Positions 8,875-17,368 of a stretch of DNA of 50,014 nucleotides are shown one piece after another (within the stretch, counting starts at the first letter, position 1; every line of letters begins with the position of its first letter). A program made the translations under genes and the position numbers. Origin of the DNA: an uncultured bacterium (GTDB taxonomy: Bacteria; Cyanobacteriota; Vampirovibrionia; Gastranaerophilales; Gastranaerophilaceae). Below the pieces are notes generated by a model. That model did no database searches, had not been told where the DNA came from, and was given only the letters and a program-made list of their open reading frames with translations. The DNA is taken from contig CADBOJ010000109.1 of assembly GCA_902796305.1 (NCBI GenBank), forward strand, positions 1 to 50,014, read 5' to 3'.

Positions 8875-11031
8875 ATGAAGAGAAAAATTATTGTAATTTT
8901 TTCGGTGTTTTTATTTTTAGCCGCTAATGCTCAGGAAATATCCCAGCAGGATGTTCAAAGATTTTCCGCATATTATTCTAACGGGATGGAATACCTTAAA
9001 AACCAGCAATATTCATCTGCAATTATTGAATTTAAAAAGGTTTTAAGATTTTCTCCGTATGATGAAACAATAAGAGAAGCGCTGGCAAATGCTCATCTGG
9101 CAAGAGCGCAGTATTATAAAACAACAACAAAAGAATATAAAAAAGCCCTTGTTGATTTAAAAAGTGCTGTTTTTTATGCTAAATACTGGAGTGAAAATAC
9201 CCCATCGCAGGCTATGCTGTCACTTGCAAATTCGGCTGTTAAAGACATAGCTGATTTAGAAAAAAAATTGAACACCACAGAAACTTATTACAGCAAACTT
9301 CAATCGGGAAAAATACTTAGAGCACAGGGGGAACTTGCAGCGGCAGGTTATGATTTTAATACGGTTTTATCAAGTCCGGAACTAAAAAAACAAGCACTAG
9401 AAAATCTCGGAAATATATATAAAAATCTAAATAATCTTTCCATGGCGATGACATATTTTAAAGATGCAATCAATGCAGACCCGACAAATCCTAAATTACA
9501 TTTTATGTACGGAGTTATGCTTGACGAAGCGAAAAATTTTGAAGCAAGTATGGAGCAATACAATCTTGCTTTAAAATACGGCGATAAAAGCCCCGAACTT
9601 TTAGAAATATTGGAAAATAAATGGACTCAAAATATTGTTAATAATCCGAATGATGCTCAAAGTTATAATAACCTCGGTGCAATATATCAAAAGCAGGGCA
9701 ATTTTGATTTAGCTAAAGAACAGTATATAAAAGCGGAAAGTCTTGATCCGAAAGATGAAACAAGCCTTTATAACTTAGCTTCGCTTTATAATGAACAAAA
9801 AAATTATACGGCGCTTATCGGTGTGTATGATAAAATCTTAGCAAAAAAACCCAATAATATTGAGATTATGGAATATAAAGCGTCCGCTCTTAAAGAATCC
9901 GGCAGATATGAAGAAGCCTTGAAACAATATGAAGATTTGATTTTCTTAAAACCGGAAAATAGTAATTATAAAGCAATAAAAAACGATATACTTTATAATA
10001 ATTTTTCGGCTCAAAAACTTCAAAACTACTTATATAACAGGGCTGCAAATTCTTCAAATAATTACGAAGCTCAATTTACTTATGCACTTGAACTTCATAA
10101 GGCAAAAAATTACACAAGTGCAATTCAATACTACAAAAAAGCGCAAAGCATAGATCCGGCTAAACCTGAGCCATATATAAATCTTGCCCAGATTTATATT
10201 GAACAGAAAAATTATTCTGCCGCAAATCAAATATGCGAAAAAGGTCTTTTAATTCTTCCGAATAATCAGGAATTAAAGAAATATTTGAATGATTCTAAAA
10301 CAATCGCTTCGAACGATATTTATGAAAAAGCAACAAAACTGTTCAACGACAAGAAATACAAAGATGCAATAAAAGAATATTCAAAAATCCAAAATAAAAC
10401 AAAAGAAGTAAATATGGCTATTGCAAGCTGTTACTGGCAGTTAAACGATTACGGTAATGCAAACAAATTCTATCAACTTGTTTTAAATGAAAATTCAAAT
10501 GACAAAGATGCACTTCTAAACAGTGCGTGGGCATATTACAATCTTAAAGACAACGAAAATGCCAGAATTACCGCAGAAAAAATCATTTCATTAAATAAAA
10601 ATGATAAAGATGCAACGGAACTTCTTAATGCAATAAAAGAAAATGAAAGTTCGACCTTGCTTCAAGAAGCAATTGCCAAATATGAAAAACAAGATTATAA
10701 TTCATCGTTAAACTTAATTAACAAATATCTTTCGGCAAAATCTGACGATATATACGGACTTTATTACAAAGGACTTAATCTTCACGGACTCGGCAAAAAA
10801 TCGGATGCAATAAAAATTTATAAATCAATAATTTCGAAAAAACCCGATTTTAAAGATGCATATTATTCTTTAGGTTTTGTATTAGACGAACAGGAAGATT
10901 ATAAAACCGCAGTTCAAAATTATGAAAAATACCTTTCTTTAAATAACGGCGCAAAAGATGATATAAGCAATTTTGTTACAGGCAGAGTTAAAGAACTGAA
11001 AGACTACCTAAATGCCCTTAACAAAAAATAA
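8875..11031 (+). CDS. Secreted tetratricopeptide-repeat protein
   Basis: The 718-aa product starts with a typical signal peptide (MKRKIIVIFSVFLFLAANA, cleavage near residue 19-20), so it acts outside the cytoplasm, probably in the periplasm. The rest is an almost continuous series of TPR units, for example PKDETSLYNLASLYNEQKN, and the last one ends near residue 700. There is no catalytic domain. TPR arrays are protein-binding scaffolds; the partner cannot be told from the sequence. The start is fixed by a strong AAGGGGG seven bases upstream. It overlaps the dihydrouridine synthase gene by 20 bp, so the two are co-transcribed, although no functional link is obvious. Confidence 0.85.
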   Translation: MKRKIIVIFSVFLFLAANAQEISQQDVQRFSAYYSNGMEYLKNQQYSSAIIEFKKVLRFSPYDETIREALANAHLARAQYYKTTTKEYKKALVDLKSAVFYAKYWSENTPSQAMLSLANSAVKDIADLEKKLNTTETYYSKLQSGKILRAQGELAAAGYDFNTVLSSPELKKQALENLGNIYKNLNNLSMAMTYFKDAINADPTNPKLHFMYGVMLDEAKNFEASMEQYNLALKYGDKSPELLEILENKWTQNIVNNPNDAQSYNNLGAIYQKQGNFDLAKEQYIKAESLDPKDETSLYNLASLYNEQKNYTALIGVYDKILAKKPNNIEIMEYKASALKESGRYEEALKQYEDLIFLKPENSNYKAIKNDILYNNFSAQKLQNYLYNRAANSSNNYEAQFTYALELHKAKNYTSAIQYYKKAQSIDPAKPEPYINLAQIYIEQKNYSAANQICEKGLLILPNNQELKKYLNDSKTIASNDIYEKATKLFNDKKYKDAIKEYSKIQNKTKEVNMAIASCYWQLNDYGNANKFYQLVLNENSNDKDALLNSAWAYYNLKDNENARITAEKIISLNKNDKDATELLNAIKENESSTLLQEAIAKYEKQDYNSSLNLINKYLSAKSDDIYGLYYKGLNLHGLGKKSDAIKIYKSIISKKPDFKDAYYSLGFVLDEQEDYKTAVQNYEKYLSLNNGAKDDISNFVTGRVKELKDYLNALNKK

Positions 11032-11992
11032 AAATGTAAAAATAAGTGATATAAAAGTTATTCAAGCACCGCTTGCAGGGATTTCGGATGCTGTATTTAG
11101 AGGATTAATAAGAAAACACAATTCAAAATGTCTTATGACAACCGAAATGATTTCTTCCGAGATGCTGTGCAATAACCCGAATCCGAGAATAATAAAATTT
11201 GAAGAATTTGAATATCCCTTATCTTTTCAACTTGTGGGGCATAAGATAGATAAAATGGTTCAATCCGCAAAAATACTTGCGCCGTTTGCAAGCGTAATAG
11301 ATATAAATTGCGGATGTCCCGTTAAAAAAGTTGTTGTATCGGGTGACGGGTCTGCCATGATGAAAACCCCCGAGCTGGCTTGCGACATTGTTAAGGCAAT
11401 AAAAGATGCAACAGGGCTACCCGTTAGTGCTAAATTCAGGCTCGGATGGAGTTTGGACAATGAAAATTATATAGAATTTGCTCTTGCCCTTGAAAAAGCG
11501 GGAGTTGATTTTGTAACGCTCCATGCAAGAACACGCTCGCAAATGTATCAGGGTAAAGCCGATTGGAGCAAAATAAAGCTCTTGAAAAATGAGCTTAAAA
11601 TTCCTGTTTTTGCAAACGGAGATATTAAAACGATTCAGGACGCAGTTGATTGCATAAATCTTACAGGATGTAACGGCATTGCAATAGGCAGAGGAATTAT
11701 GGGCGATTTTACTCTCCCCTATCGAATTGAAAAATATCTTGAAGATAATACAATAATACCCGAGCCGAGTTTTGAAGAAAAAATTGCAATGTTAAAAGAG
11801 CATCTTAAGCTTGAAATAGAGTTTATGGGCGAAAAAAACGGCATAAAATTTATGAGAAAGTTTTATAATTACTATATAAATTCAAAACGCAATGCTTCTA
11901 AATACAGGGGGTTGCTTGTAACACTTGAGGACAGAAACGAAATAGAAAAGATACTGGATGAAATATTACGTTTACATTCTTCTGACTGTTGA
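11012..11992 (+). CDS. dusB: tRNA-dihydrouridine synthase (DusB-like)
   Basis: This 326-aa flavoenzyme reduces specific uridines in tRNA to dihydrouridine using FMN and NAD(P)H. It is a TIM-barrel protein. Seen in the sequence: the N-terminal APLAGISD flavin-binding loop (residues 19-26); INCGCPVKKV around residue 100 with the proposed catalytic Cys102; KFRLGW; HARTRSQMYQGKADW; and the FMN phosphate-binding end FANGDIKT ... GIAIGRGIMG. The length is normal for the family. The ATG lies inside the end of the TPR gene with no clear Shine-Dalgarno, suggesting translational coupling. Cys100, just before the catalytic motif, replaces the residue that is usually Met. Assignment to DusB rather than another Dus subfamily is likely but not certain. 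Confidence 0.9.
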   Translation: MPLTKNKNVKISDIKVIQAPLAGISDAVFRGLIRKHNSKCLMTTEMISSEMLCNNPNPRIIKFEEFEYPLSFQLVGHKIDKMVQSAKILAPFASVIDINCGCPVKKVVVSGDGSAMMKTPELACDIVKAIKDATGLPVSAKFRLGWSLDNENYIEFALALEKAGVDFVTLHARTRSQMYQGKADWSKIKLLKNELKIPVFANGDIKTIQDAVDCINLTGCNGIAIGRGIMGDFTLPYRIEKYLEDNTIIPEPSFEEKIAMLKEHLKLEIEFMGEKNGIKFMRKFYNYYINSKRNASKYRGLLVTLEDRNEIEKILDEILRLHSSDC

Positions 11993-12248
11993 TGATACGC
12001 TATATTGCGGAATAACAAACGATATATTAAAAAGATATAATGCACATTTGACTAAAAAAGGCGCTAAATATACAAAAATACACCCGCCTAAAAAAATTGT
12101 GTATGTTGATGTGTTTGAAAATAAATCAGATGCTTCAAAGGAAGAATACAGAATAAAAAAGACTTTATCAAGAGCCGAAAAGCTTGAAATGATTAAAAAT
12201 AATTCAAAAAAAACAAATGAATATTTAAAACTGTTTCAATTAATTTAA
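11958..12248 (+). CDS. GIY-YIG superfamily protein (UPF0213/YhbQ type)
   Basis: The 96-aa protein is a minimal, single-domain GIY-YIG nuclease-fold protein. The diagnostic pair appears as YVYIL (4-8) and LYCGIT (15-20), followed by the conserved Arg in LKRYNAH, then GAKYT, the Glu-containing KEEYRIKK and the typical LSRAEKLEMI. Members are implicated in DNA repair or processing in some bacteria, but the role here is unknown. Its start lies 35 bp inside dusB. Its TAA stop (12246-12248) overlaps the fliF stop on the other strand in the shared bases TTAA, so the two genes converge with no spacer and no terminator. Confidence 0.85.
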   Translation: MKYYVYILLTVDDTLYCGITNDILKRYNAHLTKKGAKYTKIHPPKKIVYVDVFENKSDASKEEYRIKKTLSRAEKLEMIKNNSKKTNEYLKLFQLI

Positions 12249-13975
12249 CCGTTATCAATCCAGTTTTTGATTTTTTCAACAGCTTCGGTTTCATCCATAC
12301 TGTTTAAATTTGATTCAAGCTCGCTTATAACATCTTCAAGGCGGTTATCGGGTCTTTTTTCTTTTACGGCAGTTTTTGCCATTGTCTTCGCCTGTTCAAT
12401 AGCAAGATTGTACTGATTTTTTTGCTCAATCATATTTTGAGCCATCTTTTCCTGCTGGGCAATAAGATTTGTTGCCTGCTGGGTAACGGTTTTTATCTGC
12501 TGTTCCTGATTTGCCGCAAGTTCTTTTAAATATTCAAGTTCTTCTTCCTGTTTTCTTGCTTCGGTTTTTACTTTCTTGCCTATGTGTCCGAGTCCGAGTA
12601 CAAGACCTATTGCAAGCAATACACCTACAATCCACCAGGGATTTCCTGATTCTTCGGGAATAGGAAGTTCATTTTCTTTATCAGGTGCAAGTATAAGACT
12701 GCTTGATTCTACAAATGCTATTGAAACATCTTCAGGATTAACCTTTGGACTTGCCGCATTTGCAATAAGGGTCTTTAAATCATATAAACTTATATTTGCG
12801 GGAACGGAATTTTCTTCAATGGATACCGCTATTGATATCTTCTCTATAATTCCTGCAGACATATATTCGTTAATTTGAGTTTTGGATACTCCGTATTGAG
12901 TTTCGGTTGCGGATTTAGAGTATTTTCTGTTTTCCTGTGATGTGCCTGAAGTTATAGCACCCGAAGCATTATTCGGAACATAAACACTTACCGCACTTCC
13001 GTTTGTTGTACTTGCACCGTTAGCATTGTCGCCCAATCTTTCGTTAAATACCTGCTCCGATACGGAAGTTTTTTGGTCGGGGTCATATAAAATACTTGAT
13101 TTTTCAACCGGCGATTGAGTAAGATAAGTTGAAACGGTTGCAATATAATTACCTTTTCCTATTAATTTATCAAGCTGGGCATTAACTTTAGACTGCATAT
13201 ATTTATCATTTTCTTCCAGTTTTGCAATAGCATCATCAGAAGCCCCGATTATTGAATTATAAACATTTCCGTTGGTATCGGTTATTGATATATTATCGGA
13301 ATCAAGACCATGAACCGCACCCAGAAGAAGATTTGAAATAGCTTTGACTTTCATATTATCAAGCCTTTCTCCCGACGGCATAGTTATTTGAACCGTTGCC
13401 GTTATCGGCTTTTGGTCTTGGGAGAAGAAAGTTTGTTCGGGGATTGAAACAAATACCTGAGCATTTTCAATCGGAGGAATTTTTCTGATTAATCTGGATA
13501 ATTCCCCGTTTATTGCTCTTACAAGTCTTATCTTTTTATCATCTTTGGTGGATGTAAAATCACCTTTATCAAAAATTTCCAATCCTGTGTGTTCGTCTAT
13601 TAAACCGCTTTTTACAATTGTTAATAAGGCTCTGTCCCTCTGATCTTTCGTATATTCTTTTAAAACAATACTTACTTTTGAACCCGTATCTACTTTTGTT
13701 GCGGTAATATTTTCTCTTGCAAGAAGAGCCTGAACTTCAAGAGCTTTACCCGAGTTATCCGTAGTAAATAATGTAACGGGGTCATTTTTAATAACTTTTT
13801 CCGCAGCTTTTATTTTGCCGTCTATCGGAGCATTTGCAGAGGAAGAACTTGACGTAACACTGAATACTATTGCCATTGTTATTGCAAACATAATAACAAC
13901 AATACTTATGCATGTAACAATAGTATATAGTAACGGCTTATTTTCAAGTATTTGTTTAAAATCAAATTTTTCCAT
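12245..13975 (-). CDS. fliF: Flagellar MS-ring protein FliF
   Basis: The 576-aa protein builds the inner-membrane MS ring on which the flagellar basal body and export gate assemble. Visible parts: an N-terminal membrane segment (about residues 15-40), a YscJ/FliF ring-building domain, the FliF-specific domain with SIPEQTFFSQDQKP and LDSDNISITDTNGNVY, a second membrane segment (WWIVGVLLAIGLVLGLGHIG), a Gln/Lys-rich cytoplasmic coiled coil, and a C-terminal tail ending AVEKIKNWIDNG that matches the FliG-binding tail of the family. Length is normal. It lies 58 bp after fliE; TTAACT-17-TATAAT in that gap could be a weak internal promoter, and there is no clear Shine-Dalgarno. No fliG follows it. 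Confidence 0.93.
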   Translation of the reverse strand: MEKFDFKQILENKPLLYTIVTCISIVVIMFAITMAIVFSVTSSSSSANAPIDGKIKAAEKVIKNDPVTLFTTDNSGKALEVQALLARENITATKVDTGSKVSIVLKEYTKDQRDRALLTIVKSGLIDEHTGLEIFDKGDFTSTKDDKKIRLVRAINGELSRLIRKIPPIENAQVFVSIPEQTFFSQDQKPITATVQITMPSGERLDNMKVKAISNLLLGAVHGLDSDNISITDTNGNVYNSIIGASDDAIAKLEENDKYMQSKVNAQLDKLIGKGNYIATVSTYLTQSPVEKSSILYDPDQKTSVSEQVFNERLGDNANGASTTNGSAVSVYVPNNASGAITSGTSQENRKYSKSATETQYGVSKTQINEYMSAGIIEKISIAVSIEENSVPANISLYDLKTLIANAASPKVNPEDVSIAFVESSSLILAPDKENELPIPEESGNPWWIVGVLLAIGLVLGLGHIGKKVKTEARKQEEELEYLKELAANQEQQIKTVTQQATNLIAQQEKMAQNMIEQKNQYNLAIEQAKTMAKTAVKEKRPDNRLEDVISELESNLNSMDETEAVEKIKNWIDNG

Positions 13976-14033
13976 AATTTTAAGAATATTCTCGATAATA
14001 TAAATTATACAGGTTTAATCTTTTAAAGTTAAG

Positions 14034-14348
14034 TTAAATCTGTATTTGCATTATTTTTTCATACGTTTGAAGTATTTTACCGGTTATTGTGGTAGCTGCC
14101 TGAACAGTCAGTTCGCTCTGAGCAATAGCAGACATAACATCATGTATGTCGGCATTTCCCTGCATTGCTTCTTTCATTAATTCCTGCGGTTTGTTTGTTG
14201 TTTCGTTCATCTGTACAATCATTTCTCCGATTGTATCTTTGAAACTTTTAATATTTGTTTCGTCGGAATTAAGGGAAATATTCCCGTTTAATTTCATCAT
14301 TTCCTGAGGCTGATTTCGAAAAAAGTTAATCTTGTTTATATTGTTCAT
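14034..14348 (-). CDS. fliE: Flagellar hook-basal body protein FliE
   Basis: The 104-aa protein is the adaptor joining the MS ring/export gate to the rod. The C-terminal half is typical: GNADIHDVMSAIAQSELTVQ followed by a C-terminal helix ending YEKIMQIQI, equivalent to the usual EIMRMQI end. The N-terminal 40 residues are variable, as in other FliE. There is no signal peptide, as expected for a substrate of the flagellar type III exporter. It lies 13 bp after the transglycosylase gene and before fliF. The flgB and flgC genes that often precede fliE are absent. Confidence 0.9.
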   Translation of the reverse strand: MNNINKINFFRNQPQEMMKLNGNISLNSDETNIKSFKDTIGEMIVQMNETTNKPQELMKEAMQGNADIHDVMSAIAQSELTVQAATTITGKILQTYEKIMQIQI

Positions 14349-14361
14349 TTTTTATCCCTTT

Positions 14362-15012
14362 TTATAAATATTGCGCAAGTATCGATTTTACATAATTTTG
14401 AGTTTCTTTATAGGGAGGAACACCCGAATATTTATCGACCGCACCCGGTCCTGCGTTATAAGCGGCAAGTGCCAGAATTTTATTTCCGTTATATTTATCA
14501 AGCATTTGTTTTAAATACTTAACTCCGCCCTCTATATTTTCTCTCGGGTCTAAAATATTTTTTACTCCCATAGCGGCAGCAGTTGAGGGCATTAATTGCA
14601 TTAAACCTTTTGCACCGACTTTTGAAACGGCATCCGGATTAAAACCTGATTCCTGTTTTACAACAGCTTGAACGAGTTTTTCATCAACTCCGTATTTATT
14701 GCTTATATCTTTTATGTAGCCCAAAATTGCATTTTTTGTTTTTGAAGAAGCTGATTTAATTCCCGTAAGAGAACCGAATTTAATCGCTTTAGCCTGAATG
14801 TTCGGAGGAGGGTCAAGTTCAAATACGCTTTCTTTTTTTACATTATTTTGAGATTCCGCAAGAATTTGTTTAAATGCGCTTATAGATTTTTCTTCACTCA
14901 CTTTTTGAGCAGGATAAAAGGAATTAATGTAATTATTTATTTCATTAACCCTGTTATAAGCCTGTGTTTGGCTTGATGAATTGATATAACTTTGTATCTG
15001 CGGACTAAACAT
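14362..15012 (-). CDS. Lytic transglycosylase (SLT domain), probably flagellum-associated
   Basis: The 216-aa protein has an unstructured N-terminal part (1-90) and a C-terminal SLT/goose-lysozyme-type domain (about 95-216). The catalytic Glu is E121 in VVKQESGFNPDAVS, followed by GAKGLMQLMPSTA, the helix ENIEGGVKYLKQML, and ALAAYNAGPGAVDKY. The enzyme cleaves the glycan strands of peptidoglycan. No signal peptide or membrane segment is visible. Because it sits just before fliE and fliF, the simplest reading is that the flagellar exporter secretes it to open the wall for the rod, the job FlgJ does in proteobacteria. It is the first gene of the minus-strand operon, with a TATAAT 24 bp upstream. 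The flagellar role is inference. Confidence 0.85.
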   Translation of the reverse strand: MFSPQIQSYINSSSQTQAYNRVNEINNYINSFYPAQKVSEEKSISAFKQILAESQNNVKKESVFELDPPPNIQAKAIKFGSLTGIKSASSKTKNAILGYIKDISNKYGVDEKLVQAVVKQESGFNPDAVSKVGAKGLMQLMPSTAAAMGVKNILDPRENIEGGVKYLKQMLDKYNGNKILALAAYNAGPGAVDKYSGVPPYKETQNYVKSILAQYL

Positions 15013-15035
15013 TAACTATACCTTTTTCCCCTCAA

Positions 15036-15041
15036 ATTATA
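15036..15041 (-). promoter_or_regulatory. -10 element of the transglycosylase-fliE-fliF operon
   Basis: On the minus strand TATAAT (15041 to 15036) is followed by GAGGGGAAAAAGG and then the ATG at 15012. The -35 region is poor (AATCGG). I see no sigma-28 flagellar promoter pattern. Confidence 0.45.
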
Positions 15042-15206
15042 ATACGGGATTAAACTGCCCGATTTTTAGAATTTCTAACAAAATTTCATATAAATGTATG
15101 AATATTCTAAAATATAATTCAAGGGATAGATTAACTGTCTAATTAGGAATATAATGATTTTGAGCAAATTGTCAAAATAAGATACAGCTGTGTAAAAAGC
15201 CAAAGT

Positions 15207-15236
15207 TTGCCCAAAACAAGCTTTTCAAGTTAGAAT
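15207..15236 (+). promoter_or_regulatory. Promoter abutting the first WYL regulator (leaderless start)
   Basis: TTGCCC (15207-15212), an 18-bp spacer and TAGAAT (15231-15236) are followed by only seven bases before the ATG at 15244. The expected transcription start therefore falls on the start codon, and no Shine-Dalgarno is present. Two further TATAAT hexamers lie upstream at 15113 and 15150. Confidence 0.5.
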
Positions 15237-15243
15237 AATTTTA

Positions 15244-16155
15244 ATGGAAAATTCATCACAAACTACCAGAATACAAAGAGTTTTATATACACTTTACCTT
15301 TTGGAAAAAGGCGATATAAGCATCGATAAACTTGTCGAAGAAATTTCTAAAGCATGCAATGCGGAAATCGACAAAAGCTCTGTTTATTCATACATAAATA
15401 CACTTGTTAAAAATAATTTTGATATAACTTGCAAAAAAGAAAATGGTGATAAAATATATCATCTTAATCAAAAAACTTTTAAATTGAATTTTACGGAAGA
15501 TGAAATTCGGCTAATTGAAAAAATTAAGAAAATCATAGTTTCTCAAAAAAATGTACATAAAATCAAAAAGGCTATGAGTTTTTTGTATAAATTTATTCTT
15601 TCCATGACAAATGACGATGATAAAAATATTCTTATTGATTTTGACTATTATTCAAAAATTAACTGGTATCTGGCAGATAAACTTGAACAGCACTGCAAAA
15701 ATAAAGATATAATTACCATAGACTATGCTAAACACGGAAGTGAATTAATGAAAATGAAAATTCACTGCCATAGTATATCCATAGGCGAATGGAGCGACAA
15801 AATATATCTCTGGGGAGAAGTATTCGATAACGGTGAATTATCATTTTTACCCATAGATAAAATTTTTATGATAGATGAAGTTCTTGAAGAAAATGTACCT
15901 TTTAATATTAAACCTGATGTGGTCGAATATAAAATTTCAAGAGCCTTATATGATGAAATTGATTTAGATAAGGCTGAAGAAACGGTTGAATTAACAAAAA
16001 ATTTTGCAACAATAAAAAGGAATAAAGATAATAAATTCTACATAGTTCAAAGACTTATGTCGTTTTGTCCCGAGTTATATTACATATCCGATGAAGAAAT
16101 AAAAGAAGAAGTAAAAAAGAAATTAAAATTATTAAAGAAAGAATATGAAAAATAA
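15244..16155 (+). CDS. HTH-WYL transcriptional regulator, first of a tandem pair
   Basis: The 303-aa protein has a winged-helix-like N-terminus (about 8-75: RIQRVLYTLYLLEKGDISID ... SSVYSYINTLVKNNFDI), a helical linker, and a WYL-like domain (about 145-225: DIITIDYAKHG ... IYLWGEVFDNGELSFLPIDKI). WYL domains are ligand-sensing modules in bacterial regulators, several of which bind single-stranded DNA or nucleotides. The reading frame overlaps the next gene by 11 bp, so both are made together. The start has no Shine-Dalgarno but has a promoter whose -10 lies seven bases upstream. The arrangement recalls PafB-PafC, but similarity at that level cannot be judged by eye. The targets are unknown. 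Confidence 0.7.
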   Translation: MENSSQTTRIQRVLYTLYLLEKGDISIDKLVEEISKACNAEIDKSSVYSYINTLVKNNFDITCKKENGDKIYHLNQKTFKLNFTEDEIRLIEKIKKIIVSQKNVHKIKKAMSFLYKFILSMTNDDDKNILIDFDYYSKINWYLADKLEQHCKNKDIITIDYAKHGSELMKMKIHCHSISIGEWSDKIYLWGEVFDNGELSFLPIDKIFMIDEVLEENVPFNIKPDVVEYKISRALYDEIDLDKAEETVELTKNFATIKRNKDNKFYIVQRLMSFCPELYYISDEEIKEEVKKKLKLLKKEYEK

Positions 16156-17017
16156 TCAAACAAATACCGCAAATATTTTTGAATTATTTAAAGCTCTCCA
16201 AAATGACAGCTTAACACAAGAGTTTGCGGAAAGAAAATTTAATATAAAAGCGCAAACATTTTATAAGTATATAAAATGTTTTAAACAAGCGGGTTTTGAT
16301 GTCACAAAAACGGGAAATTCATACAGCATTAATCAATATGCAAAAAGTGTTTCTTTGGATTCTTCCGATGTTGAATTTTTGGCAGATATTAATGCCGTCA
16401 GCGAAAATTCATTAAGCAACACGGAATCGGATAAACTTGCAAAAATTATTGAAAAAATGCTTCTTATGACAAATACGGATACATATAAAACCGTAAAAGA
16501 TAAATTTATATTGCGGAGAGCAACTGACGGACATAATAATTTTAAAGATAAAATTAATCTGTTTGAAAAATATGCAAAACTCCAAACAATGTGTGAAGTG
16601 ACCGTCAAAAACAAAGGTATAATGAACCTTAAACCTTATAAAATCAGCTATAAGAAAAATAAAATTTATTTTAATTTTGCAGATACCGATAATAAAGTAA
16701 AGACAATATCGGCAGATAAAATAATTGGTATTCAGCCCGAGATATCAGTTATAGTAGGAAATCCGGAAGAAAAAGAAACAATATTTGAACTATACGGACG
16801 CCTTGCAAAAACTTACATATTAAGAGAAGAAGAAACCGTTGTGGATTGTTTTGAAAACGGTATAAGAATTGCGAACGCCGGTAAAGATAAAGCGGTTTTA
16901 TTTCAAAGACTTTTAAGATATGATATTTTATGTAAAATAATTCATCCGGAAAGTGATAAAATAAAATTCAAGGAGTATATAGATAAATCTTTGGAAAATA
17001 TAAACGGTAAACTATAA
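16145..17017 (+). CDS. Second HTH-WYL-like regulator of the tandem pair
   Basis: The 290-aa protein has the same layout as its upstream neighbour: an N-terminal HTH (about 10-65, FELFKALQNDSLTQEFAERKF ... FYKYIKCFKQAGFDV), a helical linker (SSDVEFLADINAVSEN), and a WYL-like beta domain (about 145-195: CEVTVKNKGIMNLKPYKISY ... IYFNFADTDNKVKTISADKI). The two proteins are clearly of one family but diverged, suggesting an obligate heterodimer. It overlaps the first regulator by 11 bp and is followed one base later by a small membrane protein. The WYL part is more degenerate than in the first protein, so the family call is less certain. Confidence 0.6.
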   Translation: MKNNQTNTANIFELFKALQNDSLTQEFAERKFNIKAQTFYKYIKCFKQAGFDVTKTGNSYSINQYAKSVSLDSSDVEFLADINAVSENSLSNTESDKLAKIIEKMLLMTNTDTYKTVKDKFILRRATDGHNNFKDKINLFEKYAKLQTMCEVTVKNKGIMNLKPYKISYKKNKIYFNFADTDNKVKTISADKIIGIQPEISVIVGNPEEKETIFELYGRLAKTYILREEETVVDCFENGIRIANAGKDKAVLFQRLLRYDILCKIIHPESDKIKFKEYIDKSLENINGKL

Positions 17018-17018
17018 A

Positions 17019-17294
17019 ATGCTAAAAAACACGGATAAAAGGAAATATTTTATTATAGGTACAATACTTTTGTTTATTGCACTTTTTTGCATAACCGCTC
17101 TTCCTTTTATCATTAAAAAGATTTATAAACCGCTTCCGAATAACTTTTACAGTGTTTTAGAATTTTTATTCCTGTGCGGAAGCAGTCTTTTTTATTGTTT
17201 TTCGCATAAATATTATAAATATCAAATTATAAGTATTTTATATGCGATTTTAATATATTTCATTTTTGTAAGATTATATACATTCACGGGTTAG
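17019..17294 (+). CDS. Small three-helix membrane protein, unknown function
   Basis: The 91-aa protein is hydrophobic, with predicted membrane helices at about 11-32, 42-60 and 69-87 separated by short basic loops. I recognise no family. Its ATG follows the stop of the second WYL regulator after one base, so it is almost certainly co-transcribed with the pair, which makes it a candidate partner or target of these regulators. Cysteines occur in helices 1 and 2 without a metal-binding pattern. Confidence 0.65.
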   Translation: MLKNTDKRKYFIIGTILLFIALFCITALPFIIKKIYKPLPNNFYSVLEFLFLCGSSLFYCFSHKYYKYQIISILYAILIYFIFVRLYTFTG

Positions 17295-17315
17295 ATTATA
17301 AACATTTATCAAATT

Positions 17316-17345
17316 TTGGATTTTTTGTACTGCCTATTGTATAAT
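17316..17345 (+). promoter_or_regulatory. Promoter of the aconitase-like small subunit operon
   Basis: TTGGAT (17316-17321), an 18-bp spacer and TATAAT (17340-17345) precede a Shine-Dalgarno AAAGGAG (17357-17363) and the GTG start at 17369. Confidence 0.6.
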
Positions 17346-17368
17346 AAGTTCAAATAAAAGGAGCAGAA

